The notes under the pieces: generated by a model
The model's input: the letters and a program-made list of their open reading frames with translations, nothing else
What the model was told of the DNA's origin: nothing
The model's database searches: none
Shown: piece by piece, positions 18,594 to 26,698 of the stretch
How the letters are laid out: every line of letters begins with the position of its first letter
How positions within the stretch are numbered: position 1 is the first letter of the stretch
NCBI GenBank assembly: GCA_026706935.1
Contig: JAPOXV010000018.1
Span: 248,001 to 312,000 of the forward strand
Reading direction: 5' to 3'
Length of the DNA stretch: 64,000 nucleotides
DNA from: Gammaproteobacteria bacterium
GTDB lineage: Bacteria > Pseudomonadota > Gammaproteobacteria > Pseudomonadales > Azotimanducaceae
Made by a program: the position numbers and the translations under genes

Positions 18594-19122
18594 TTCTACT
18601 GTGAACGATCGTTACGTGAAAAACTCTGGCTAAACTCTCAGTGAACGAGCGTGAGCTCTTTCATTAGCGAGATTCTTCGCTTTGGTAGAGAGCCAGTGAA
18701 GTAAACTGTAGTCTTGCGAGGACATGAATCGATGTTCCAGAGACGATTTTTAGGACGGTAGATACGGATAAGGTTCAAGTGTATCGCTGCGTAGTGAAGA
18801 CAGTATGCGAAACGGGACAAACAGTCGAGGGATTCTCAGAAAACGGGTTTAGGGTTCGTGAGTTTGTTGGCACAATGCAACAAGAAGCAATGCTTAGCAC
18901 TAAGTCAGAGACGGTTACCTGGAGAACGAATTCAGCAATCACTGTCGAGGAATTCAAGGCGTGAAATCGACGATATTGATGACACGAGATCTACTTGATT
19001 AAACCTTTAATGATCTCGGACAGTACCGCCTCGGTTCACTAACTACAGCCTAAACCTTATGGATGACCAAATCGATGAAGCAGATTCAATGAATAGAGTC
19101 GGAGATCATTGGAGATGTAGAT
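18594..19122. other. Non-coding stretch at left edge of the defence island
   Basis: About 530 bases without a convincing gene. A 61-codon frame starting at a GTG (18779-18964, MYRCVVKTVCETGQTVEGF...) is unrecognised, has no good ribosome site and a near-equal ORF opposes it on the other strand, so I do not call it. The segment immediately before the restriction-methylation gene contains GGAG 8 bases before the ATG at 19123. No terminal repeats, tRNA or integrase that would mark an island end were seen. Confidence 0.4.
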
Positions 19123-22122
19123 ATGAATGACGTCGAATTTCAGAACGCAGTTTCCTCTGCGACTCAGTTACTTGCAGCAGATAGAAGTCGGCACAGAACT
19201 GAAGCAAACGTCAGATCGGACATCGTTGCAATGTTGCGCGAGATGAATCTTGGGACGATTGAGCTAGAGTACCAGACAGGTGAAGGTCCAGTTGATATTT
19301 ACCTGCCGAATCGTAGCTCATTCATCGAAGTAAAGTCCTACCCAAACGCGAGGAATCCAAATTTAATCCAAAGTGGCCGGGATGAATCGATCAGACAGCA
19401 ACTAGACCGTTATGTTCATGCGGAGATTGCCCAAGAGGACATCCTTCGACCAGTCAACAGCCAATCTTTCTGGACAGGCATCATTACTGACGGAAGGCAT
19501 TGGCATTTTTACGAATACCCTCACCAAATAAAAAGTGAGCCGAAGCTCATTGAATCACTTAGCCTAATCAATGAATCCCACAAGCTAGTAGATTCGCTTT
19601 TGACCACTTTCGGTACGGAAATGCAGGGAAAAGAATGGATCCCTGCAGAACCTCATGCCTTGTTTGCCACTTTCAAAGAGGAACTCGATCTACTTTACTT
19701 GGAGCTGCCAAATAAGGCGATTGACTCCACTGAAACCAAGTTTCAACTTTGGTTGGACATGATGGAAGCGTCCGGTATGGTACCTGAAGAGTTGCCTTCA
19801 CGGAAACGGCTGTTCCTTGTCCACTCTTTCTTGATTGTTGTCGTCCGGCTCGTTTCTCACTCAATGGCTGATGCGTTCGACCATTGGCACATCGTGCTAC
19901 GAGATGGCTTTTCTTCGTGGGTGCTTGATTTCGCGCGAGGAAAGGATTGGGTCGATCGCGTGTACGAACAGATTGAACTTTACGACTGGAAAAAACGAAG
20001 AACGGACGTGTTTCGAGAGCTGTATCACGAATTTGTTAGCGAAGCCGACAGAAAACTGTTCGGCGAGTTTTATACCCCCGATTGGCTCGCTGAGTTTATG
20101 GTCGATGAAGTTCTCGACGATGATTGGGTAGCAACATCCATCGAACTTGCGTATCACGAACGAGTTGACGGCGTCGGTGTTCTCGACCCCGCTTGCGGTT
20201 CGGGGACTTTCTTGTACCATGCAGCACTTCGACTTGCATACTCAGAGCACCTGCGCGATTACCAATACGTCAAGCGTGCGGACATTATTTGTCGTCTCTT
20301 AAATGGCATTGACATACATCCAGTTGCCGTCGAAATCGCGAAGGTAAACATAGAAAGAGCCTTACCAGCGAATCCCACAGAAGGGCGCTCCGCCTTACAG
20401 GTATACCTTGGAGATTCCCTACAGATACACAGGCGTGATAGCTTGTTTGATAAGGAAGGAATGATGCGTCTATCATCGCCGAGAGGGATGTCTGCTTACA
20501 TACCAATGGAACTCGTCCGACATGCGAGCTTCGATGAGTATATCCGTCAAATGGTAAACGCCGCAACTAAAGGCAATTCATTGCCGTCTAATCCACCATA
20601 CGGAGTAGATCTCAAGAATCTTGAATCGTGTCACAAACAGTTTCAGGAAATCATTGAGAAGGAAGGCAATTCGGTCTGGGCTTGGTATTGTTCAAATCTC
20701 GCTGGTCCACGGCTTCTCGAGGAAAGAAAGGTAGATCGGATCGTTGCCAATCCACCTTGGGTCAAGTTTTCAGAGATTCAAGTTCAAGAACGCAAGGATG
20801 CGATTGAGGAATTTGGAAAACGGCTCGGTGTACACATGGGCGGAAACTTAGCGCCTCACATGGACATAGCGAGTTTCTTTGTATTGCATACGAGAAACCT
20901 CTACTTGACGGATCCGACCTCTAATCGTGGCGCATGGCTCGTCAAGGTTTCCGCGTTGCGTTCGGGACACTGGGGAAAGTTTAGAGAACTTCATAGACGC
21001 ACTCTGCGCCAGAGCGTAGATCTAACGTCGCTACAACCCTTTGGTAGCGGCGATGCCACACGTTGCTGTATTCTCTTTGAACGCTGTCACGTAAAGTCAC
21101 TAGCAGAAAGAAGACTAGTTGCACGGAAGCTAGGTAAAAAACGTCCTGATCGGGGTGAATCTCTCAATTCTGCGCGCTACAAATTTGAGCTCGAACTGTC
21201 GCCCGACCCGATACCGCAAGCAAAATCCGATTATGTCGAGTCAGAGATCCGACAAGGGGCAACTATCGTCCCCCACATTCTCTGCAGAATCGGTGAATTT
21301 TTAACTAAGCCCGATAAACGGGGTTGGACATCTGTTTCGACATTTAAAAATCCGTTGGCAAAGGCTCCTTGGAGCGCGCTAGATTCTCAGATCGGAAAGA
21401 TACCTTCTGAGTGGGCGAGGACCATCTACACATCGACCGAGTTATTGGCATTCGCTGTTCTTCCAAACCTGCCTCAGGCAATCTTACCGATCGACGAAGA
21501 AGGAGATCTAATCTTGAACCCTGGAGAGAGGAGTCTTTTTTGGCAGCGTCTTGAGGAGAAATATGAGGTTCACAAGGGTATTGGCTCAGGTACGCCGAAA
21601 ACGTTGCTTAGTCAGATTAATTTCGCTGGGAAGCTCTCTGCCCAGTTTGGGATTGAAACGCGCCAGAGGCGGATGGTTCTATATCCAGGTTCAGGTGACA
21701 TCATGCGAGCTGCAAGGGTTGCTGGAGGCAATGGATTCGCGGATAGTAAGTTATTTTGGATATTGCTACGAAATGCACACGAATCGGCATATCTTGTAGC
21801 GATATTGAATGCGCCTTGTTTAAGACAAGCCTTCCTTGAGTCACGCGAAAGCGGTAGACACTTTCAGTTACATCCGTGGCGCAAAGTTCCAATTCCCAGG
21901 TATGACGGGCAAAATAGAATGCATCGCAGGATTTCGGAGCTATGCAGCCTTGCGGAAGGAATCGCTGAAGTGACAGTTCGAGAAAATCTGAAAAATAACC
22001 CGAAGCTCGGTCAGGTTGGCTTGTCTAAACGCATCCGAAATGCAGTATTTGATACAGATGTTGGTATTGAGATCAATGAGATTGCCGCGAAGATCCTACC
22101 TGACCAGGCGAGATCTGAATAA
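19123..22122 (+). CDS. Type IIG-like restriction-modification enzyme (nuclease-methyltransferase fusion)
   Basis: A 999-residue single-chain enzyme. The N-terminal 160 residues look like a PD-(D/E)xK nuclease: D58 in GEGPVDIYL and E69-x-K71 in SSFIEVKSY. The middle is an N6-adenine methyltransferase of the Eco57I/COG1002 type: FGEFYTPDWLAEFMVDE (313-329), S-adenosylmethionine motif I LDPACGSGTFLYHAA (354-368), the NGIDIHPVAVEIAKVN segment and catalytic NPPW (543-546). The C-terminal 400 residues should hold target recognition and the tail ends near residue 999. It would methylate host DNA and cut unmodified foreign DNA. It converges on the Argonaute operon, from which it is separated by about 110 bp. 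Restriction activity is inferred, not seen. Confidence 0.9.
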   Translation: MNDVEFQNAVSSATQLLAADRSRHRTEANVRSDIVAMLREMNLGTIELEYQTGEGPVDIYLPNRSSFIEVKSYPNARNPNLIQSGRDESIRQQLDRYVHAEIAQEDILRPVNSQSFWTGIITDGRHWHFYEYPHQIKSEPKLIESLSLINESHKLVDSLLTTFGTEMQGKEWIPAEPHALFATFKEELDLLYLELPNKAIDSTETKFQLWLDMMEASGMVPEELPSRKRLFLVHSFLIVVVRLVSHSMADAFDHWHIVLRDGFSSWVLDFARGKDWVDRVYEQIELYDWKKRRTDVFRELYHEFVSEADRKLFGEFYTPDWLAEFMVDEVLDDDWVATSIELAYHERVDGVGVLDPACGSGTFLYHAALRLAYSEHLRDYQYVKRADIICRLLNGIDIHPVAVEIAKVNIERALPANPTEGRSALQVYLGDSLQIHRRDSLFDKEGMMRLSSPRGMSAYIPMELVRHASFDEYIRQMVNAATKGNSLPSNPPYGVDLKNLESCHKQFQEIIEKEGNSVWAWYCSNLAGPRLLEERKVDRIVANPPWVKFSEIQVQERKDAIEEFGKRLGVHMGGNLAPHMDIASFFVLHTRNLYLTDPTSNRGAWLVKVSALRSGHWGKFRELHRRTLRQSVDLTSLQPFGSGDATRCCILFERCHVKSLAERRLVARKLGKKRPDRGESLNSARYKFELELSPDPIPQAKSDYVESEIRQGATIVPHILCRIGEFLTKPDKRGWTSVSTFKNPLAKAPWSALDSQIGKIPSEWARTIYTSTELLAFAVLPNLPQAILPIDEEGDLILNPGERSLFWQRLEEKYEVHKGIGSGTPKTLLSQINFAGKLSAQFGIETRQRRMVLYPGSGDIMRAARVAGGNGFADSKLFWILLRNAHESAYLVAILNAPCLRQAFLESRESGRHFQLHPWRKVPIPRYDGQNRMHRRISELCSLAEGIAEVTVRENLKNNPKLGQVGLSKRIRNAVFDTDVGIEINEIAAKILPDQARSE

Positions 22123-22162
22123 GGAAAGAGTTGAAGTACGACGCTTTTGTTGAGTTCGAATT

Positions 22163-22214
22163 CAACTCCCAAGTGCTTTTGGCAGTTAAAAGTACGGAGA
22201 CTTGGAGTTGCGTT
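22163..22214 (+). terminator. Long nested stem-loop between the converging defence genes
   Basis: CAACTCCCAAGT (22163-22174) pairs with ACTTGGAGTTG (22200-22210) with one bulged base; the loop can form a second stem, CTTTT with AAAAG. The plus-strand copy is followed by CGTTTTC. It lies between the stops of the methyltransferase-nuclease and the Argonaute gene, a natural place for a terminator. The long loop and short T-run make it a moderate candidate only. Confidence 0.45.
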
Positions 22215-22232
22215 TTCGACTTGAACTCGACA

Positions 22233-23819
22233 TTAAATATAGAACTTAAATGGTAATCTTGGTTCACTATTTATTGGTGCGGCTAGTAAAACATCGCCGA
22301 TAGCGTCAGCGTACTTTATGGTGATTGGTAATCTGCTGCTGAATTGACAGGCATTGAAATTTAGTTTAGTAAGTGCCATGACATCTTTTAACACTCGCTT
22401 TAAAGAGCAGTTTCCCTTCAGTACTTTGACATGAATTGGATTAGGTGTTTCAGGTCCCATATAAGTACCTAGCCTAGGTACGAAACCCGATGTCCAAAGA
22501 TACACCTCACCTGACCCGGAGCTAACGACGGATCCTCGAATGATCGGGTATTTCCCTGGTCGATAGAGTTTTAAATTGTTCGAGTAACTCCGGATTTGTA
22601 CGCCTGTTAATTGGGTTTGTCTCGAACATCCTTCTTTGAAGCCCATCCATTCGTCAGGGGTAAATTCGGATTGCGCATGTAGAAATAACTCGTTCGGCGG
22701 ATTTCCAAACTTATGAGCATATTCGTCCACTACCATACCAATCAGGTCTCTAGCATTATTCTTGTCGAGGTGGAACTGCTTGGAATCGGGGGAATACCAA
22801 GGACCCAGCGCTCCTCGAAAAACGATGCCGTCTCCGCTCGAAAGAAACATCTGTGCAGCACAGCATGCGTAGGGATCATTATCGACAGGGCCTGTTTTCT
22901 TGTACGCCAGCCCTACGTAGCATACGTTTGGACGAACTGACGCGAGTTGCCACGGTCTTCCACCATTTTTATAGTAAACCGCTGTACTTAAGTTCCATGC
23001 TACGGTGGCGGGATCCTCAAGTCGACGAATTGGTGATCCCCACTCTGTTATGAATTCGCTCGGAGTGAGTGTGGTGTCTCGAATTAGCTGTGTCACTATT
23101 CGATCATCAAGTAACCGTGCCTTCATCTGCCTACGAAAGTTTCGCTCGTACTGGTATACCTTCGCTTCGGCGTCTGTTTCACCGAATAGTGTTGGATTAT
23201 CTTTGACGTGATGCGCTTGAGAACGAGAAATTGTTATACGGCCAATTTCTTGATCTTCCTTTCGCACCGTAGATTGTGGCCGACCGTATCTATGAACTTC
23301 CTCGGGGACGACCACGATCCAAACATTCGGGGGGTTTTCTTCGCGGTTTTGGTGAGATACCAACATGTCCACAAATAGATCGACAGACAGTTTTATTGCT
23401 TCATATCTGTTCCTTATTTTTATTCGCCGAGAGAGTTCCTGCGCGTCAATCTCCAGAATTGGTACATCTTGTGTAAACTCCCAGCTTACACCGAAAGCTT
23501 GTTCAAAGCCCGGAAACGCTACATGGAAGGAATTTGTTACCCCGGAAGGTCTTGCTTCGTCGGGAATGTCGATAAATCCTTGTAATGTAGATAGCCATGT
23601 CTTGAACCGTTCTACGCTATCCGGAGTACCAATAACCCCATAGCGAATATTGAACATTGTCTCGTCAGATCTGTCTGGCCCAAAAAGATACAAGCCATCT
23701 CGAGCGTACTCTAATTGTTGGTTATATCCAAATTTCAAGAGTGGTTCTTTGATGCGGCTTACATTGAACGGCAGCTTACCGTCGTGTCGACGAAATGTTG
23801 ATTTCTTAGTCTTCATCAT
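22233..23819 (-). CDS. Short prokaryotic Argonaute (MID-PIWI, catalytically inactive), SPARTA type
   Basis: A 528-residue short Argonaute with no N or PAZ domain. The MID domain (about 160-290) includes NVWIVVVPEEVHRYGRPQ and the PIWI domain (about 295-528) runs from VRPNVCYVGLAYKK through ACCAAQMFLSSGDG and KLYRPGKYPIIRG to LTKLNFNACQFSSRLPITIKYADAIG. The first catalytic aspartate position of active PIWI domains lies in the strand VCYVGLAYKK (299-308), which has no acidic residue, so slicing is not expected. In known SPARTA systems this protein binds guide RNA and target DNA and switches on the TIR partner. The partner gene lies 12 bp upstream on the same strand. Length and motifs agree closely with the characterised Crenotalea and Maribacter proteins as I remember them. 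Confidence 0.95.
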   Translation of the reverse strand: MMKTKKSTFRRHDGKLPFNVSRIKEPLLKFGYNQQLEYARDGLYLFGPDRSDETMFNIRYGVIGTPDSVERFKTWLSTLQGFIDIPDEARPSGVTNSFHVAFPGFEQAFGVSWEFTQDVPILEIDAQELSRRIKIRNRYEAIKLSVDLFVDMLVSHQNREENPPNVWIVVVPEEVHRYGRPQSTVRKEDQEIGRITISRSQAHHVKDNPTLFGETDAEAKVYQYERNFRRQMKARLLDDRIVTQLIRDTTLTPSEFITEWGSPIRRLEDPATVAWNLSTAVYYKNGGRPWQLASVRPNVCYVGLAYKKTGPVDNDPYACCAAQMFLSSGDGIVFRGALGPWYSPDSKQFHLDKNNARDLIGMVVDEYAHKFGNPPNELFLHAQSEFTPDEWMGFKEGCSRQTQLTGVQIRSYSNNLKLYRPGKYPIIRGSVVSSGSGEVYLWTSGFVPRLGTYMGPETPNPIHVKVLKGNCSLKRVLKDVMALTKLNFNACQFSSRLPITIKYADAIGDVLLAAPINSEPRLPFKFYI

Positions 23820-23831
23820 TGTTCTCGTTTC

Positions 23832-25244
23832 TTAAAAATAAAGATCATCGAAATCTTCACCATCTTGGAATTCTTCAGAATTGAACACTTCATCCAAATC
23901 CACTTCGACTTCCTCAAGCGGGAACGCAGCTACATCTATATTCTCGTCAACTGAGAATGGCGAATTGATTTGCATCGCGGGAAGTCTCAAACGTATATAC
24001 GAATCTGAAGCAGTACGGACGGACATGTGGTCGTATCCACCGGAGATAAAATATAGGAAAGCGTGTTGCATATCCCGCCAACGATCGTTTCGCCAAGATT
24101 TTGTAAACGACCGTCTCATACGGTGCATGCGAGGCAAACTAGTAATAGGTGTTTTACCATCAACAGTAAATATCACTCGATGAATGAGTTTTACGTGCGG
24201 TATCGGAAAGAGACTGGGTCGTAAAGTAACTCCATAATGCCAATGATTGCCTTTCTTTCTAGAACTCCCAATAAGTTTCCGCTTACCAGAGATTGACTCG
24301 CCCCAATTGTACTTGACGTAGCTTTCGGGACATGCATCGATATCAAACCACCAACCGAGCTGTTCGTTTGCAAATACGTACGAAGTCATGTGTTTGCCTG
24401 ATAGCATGAGCTCTAGCGCTTGACGTGTTAAGTTCATTAGGAAGCGTCTTGCATCGCCCCTCCGAATTTTCTGGCTGTGCCATCCATCTAGCTGGAATTT
24501 GCTGGTCGCAATTTTGGAAACTAGCTTCCAACCGATCTGTGGCGATCTAGATGTGTTTACGTCGGAGAAGGAACTAAACGTTAATATGCCAGATTTGTAT
24601 TTCACATTTGGATACGTCATGCTAGTTATTGAAGCGTCTAGCGTTTGTCTATCGATAAAAAGGTCTTGACACTCATAATAGAAGAGAAATTTTGGAAATG
24701 ACTCGATTTTTAACCAATTACTTATAAGCGTTTCGGATTTGCTCTCTACTTGACTTGAGCGACTAACAAAGGTGTCTTGCCAGAGCTTCGCTAGATACGA
24801 TGATTTTCCGAAGTCTCGAGAGACTTTGTATTCATTTTCAAGAGTATCGCAGAGATTTGCGAGCCCCAAAGCCCAGCTCTTACTAAAATCAATGTACTGA
24901 ATGTGCACGAGTGAAAATGGGGCTTCGTATTGCTCAAGTCGAAGTGGAATGAGGAAGTTCTTATCGCCAATCTTTTTAGCTACGTCGTTCGCAATTTGAA
25001 TTTCATTTCGCACACCTTGTTTATCCAATCCGGTTTGCGATCCGACGACTAGAACCTTTGTAGCTCGATCTCGAATCGCATTTTCAAGTAGCCTTTGCCA
25101 ATCTTGGCCTGCTCTTAGATTAAGGATATCGGCCCAAACCTTAAAGCCTAGGTCACTAAGGCGAGAACCGAGCCATGCGGTGAAAGCATTGTCTTCTGGA
25201 TTGGCATGGCTTATGAAAATAACGTCTCTCTGAGTGGATTCCAT
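23832..25244 (-). CDS. TIR-APAZ effector of a SPARTA-type short Argonaute system
   Basis: A 470-residue protein. Residues 7-150 are a TIR domain: VIFISHANPEDNAFTAW strand and box, GFKVWADILNLRAGQDW, and the predicted catalytic glutamate E81 in GVRNEIQIANDV, the position that cleaves NAD(P)+ in this family. Residues about 155-440 are the APAZ region, which substitutes for the missing N and PAZ parts and docks on the short Argonaute (motifs ITSMTYPNVKYKSGILTFS, RRFLMNLTRQALEL, GNHWHYGVTLRPSLFP, FTVDGKTPI). The C-terminal 30 residues are strongly acidic. Guide-directed invader detection is expected to trigger NAD(P)+ depletion and cell death or dormancy. First gene of a two-gene operon; no obvious ribosome site before the ATG. 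Confidence 0.95.
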   Translation of the reverse strand: MESTQRDVIFISHANPEDNAFTAWLGSRLSDLGFKVWADILNLRAGQDWQRLLENAIRDRATKVLVVGSQTGLDKQGVRNEIQIANDVAKKIGDKNFLIPLRLEQYEAPFSLVHIQYIDFSKSWALGLANLCDTLENEYKVSRDFGKSSYLAKLWQDTFVSRSSQVESKSETLISNWLKIESFPKFLFYYECQDLFIDRQTLDASITSMTYPNVKYKSGILTFSSFSDVNTSRSPQIGWKLVSKIATSKFQLDGWHSQKIRRGDARRFLMNLTRQALELMLSGKHMTSYVFANEQLGWWFDIDACPESYVKYNWGESISGKRKLIGSSRKKGNHWHYGVTLRPSLFPIPHVKLIHRVIFTVDGKTPITSLPRMHRMRRSFTKSWRNDRWRDMQHAFLYFISGGYDHMSVRTASDSYIRLRLPAMQINSPFSVDENIDVAAFPLEEVEVDLDEVFNSEEFQDGEDFDDLYF

Positions 25245-25611
25245 GGTGTTTCAATCTTGTTTAAACTGGATAAGAGTTCTGAGTGAATCTCTTCATTAAT
25301 CATTCCAGCTATTTTGATTCGTGTGAGAAATAGCCTATCGAGAGCTACTTACCGGCTCGACAATGGAATAACAAACTAAATATAGCAAATTGTTAGTGAA
25401 GTAGCACGTTCGGTTTTTAGCTTTGTGACGCAATCGAGTTTAGGGAGTCAGGATGAAATTCCTAGTGTGCTTGGTCTGTCGACTGGGTTCCGGACATCGG
25501 TGCGTACCGGGCCAAACTAACTGAAACACACGTTTTCTAGCTAAGTATGAGTAAATAACGGTCTAATACGCGCGTCGGTTATCGGGTTCTACAAATTCGC
25601 TCACACGCGTT
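25245..25611. other. Upstream region of the short-Argonaute operon
   Basis: About 370 AT-rich bases between the TIR-APAZ start and the stop of a CmcJ-like gene, both read leftward. It must carry the operon promoter, but I could not fix clean -35/-10 boxes. A 23-codon frame at 25453-25524 (ATG preceded by AGGGAG) is possible but unsupported. No terminal inverted repeats or direct repeats marking an island border were found. Confidence 0.4.
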
Positions 25612-26466
25612 TTATTTAACTATCGATGCAAGCTGAACAAAGAATCTAACCTCAACGCTATTGCGTTCCTGCAGACCATCGGAACCTGGAATTGGAACGG
25701 CCGTGTGAAGAGTTGGACAAAATATGTCGTTGTTGGGAGGATGAGAGTCGTATGTGGTGAATACCAACGCTTCATCCTTGGTCATTGCCGAGAAGTAATT
25801 CCAACGTTGCCCGTCATTCGGTTTGCAGTAATGGGCGTTAAAAGGTCTCGGTTTTGCATTCGGGTTTAGGTTGTACTCAAGATCGCCAGGATCGATTGAT
25901 GTCCGATCGCAAACAGCGAGGGGAAATCGTTCCAAGGGACTTGGTGAAACCGATCTCCAGATATTAAATCCTAGATAGCGCTTATCTTGAGGCATACCTT
26001 GGACCTCACTAAACTTTTCTATGACCTTACCCGTGTCTTCATCGATGAAGTCGGCGTAATCGTTATGCACGCCAGTTGCGCATGGTCCGTACTGCACACC
26101 GTTTTCCCAAAAATGTTCTTTGAATTGTTCGTTACGATACGTGTGACTGCTCGTTGGTGGCACGACCGCGGTTGGAAGTAGCCGTTGCAGGAGCTTACGT
26201 GTCTCTGCGTAATAGATATCTGCAACTTCCCGTATATCGGTCCAATCTTGAACTGTAGAAGGCGAGTGAACGAGGAGAAACCCCGATCCGTTGGTCAACA
26301 TTTCTGTTGCGTCATGAGGCTCGGACATAACGCCTTGTGTTAGTCGAGCGTCTCGAATCAGAGTTGGTCTGTTCATACGAGACTCAAAGAAATCTCGCTG
26401 TTGAACAGGTGATCCTTCAGCTTGTGTTGTCGGATTAACGAAATTTAGGTTACCAACAAAATCCAA
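25612..26466 (-). CDS. CmcJ/AsaB/CTB9-family hydroxylase-desaturase-like protein
   Basis: A 284-residue protein that resembles the CmcJ/NvfI group, a set of Fe(II)/2-oxoglutarate-type oxygenases best known from secondary metabolism. Visible markers: the putative metal pair in ATGVHNDYADF (His-Asn-Asp), the RYLGFNIWRSVSPSPLERFPLAVCD segment that is highly typical of the family, MTKDEALVFTTYDSHPP, and the distal histidine in PTLHTAVP followed by the arginine of NSVEVRFFV. The TTG start is supported by GAGG 8 bases upstream. No biosynthetic cluster surrounds it; neighbours are the SPARTA operon and an Nramp-like transporter. Substrate unknown. Confidence 0.82.
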   Translation of the reverse strand: MDFVGNLNFVNPTTQAEGSPVQQRDFFESRMNRPTLIRDARLTQGVMSEPHDATEMLTNGSGFLLVHSPSTVQDWTDIREVADIYYAETRKLLQRLLPTAVVPPTSSHTYRNEQFKEHFWENGVQYGPCATGVHNDYADFIDEDTGKVIEKFSEVQGMPQDKRYLGFNIWRSVSPSPLERFPLAVCDRTSIDPGDLEYNLNPNAKPRPFNAHYCKPNDGQRWNYFSAMTKDEALVFTTYDSHPPNNDIFCPTLHTAVPIPGSDGLQERNSVEVRFFVQLASIVK

Positions 26467-26698
26467 TGAACTTGCCTCAAAAGTGAGTTTGGGTGTCTGC
26501 TTTAGTACTGGACACCGATGAAAATGAACACTCTGAGTGCATGAGAACGCATTAATTCAAGCGTCGCGACGGTACGGGTTTGTCATCCAAGTCGTTAAAT
26601 GGTACCTATTGCTTCCTATCGTGCGGACACCGTCGACCGGCTACTTTGTGCGCCCCTATCCGGCTGCGATTCTCACCTATGCTGAATTAACCTCGCCA

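Noticed and set aside
18779-18964. 61-codon frame before the restriction-methylation gene
   Set aside because: GTG start without a ribosome site, no recognisable family, and an ORF of equal size opposes it; could be real but is not supported.
26537-26698. Upstream extension of the Nramp-like gene from a GTG
   Set aside because: Mixed residues with no homology-type pattern; the first helix follows the ATG at 26699.
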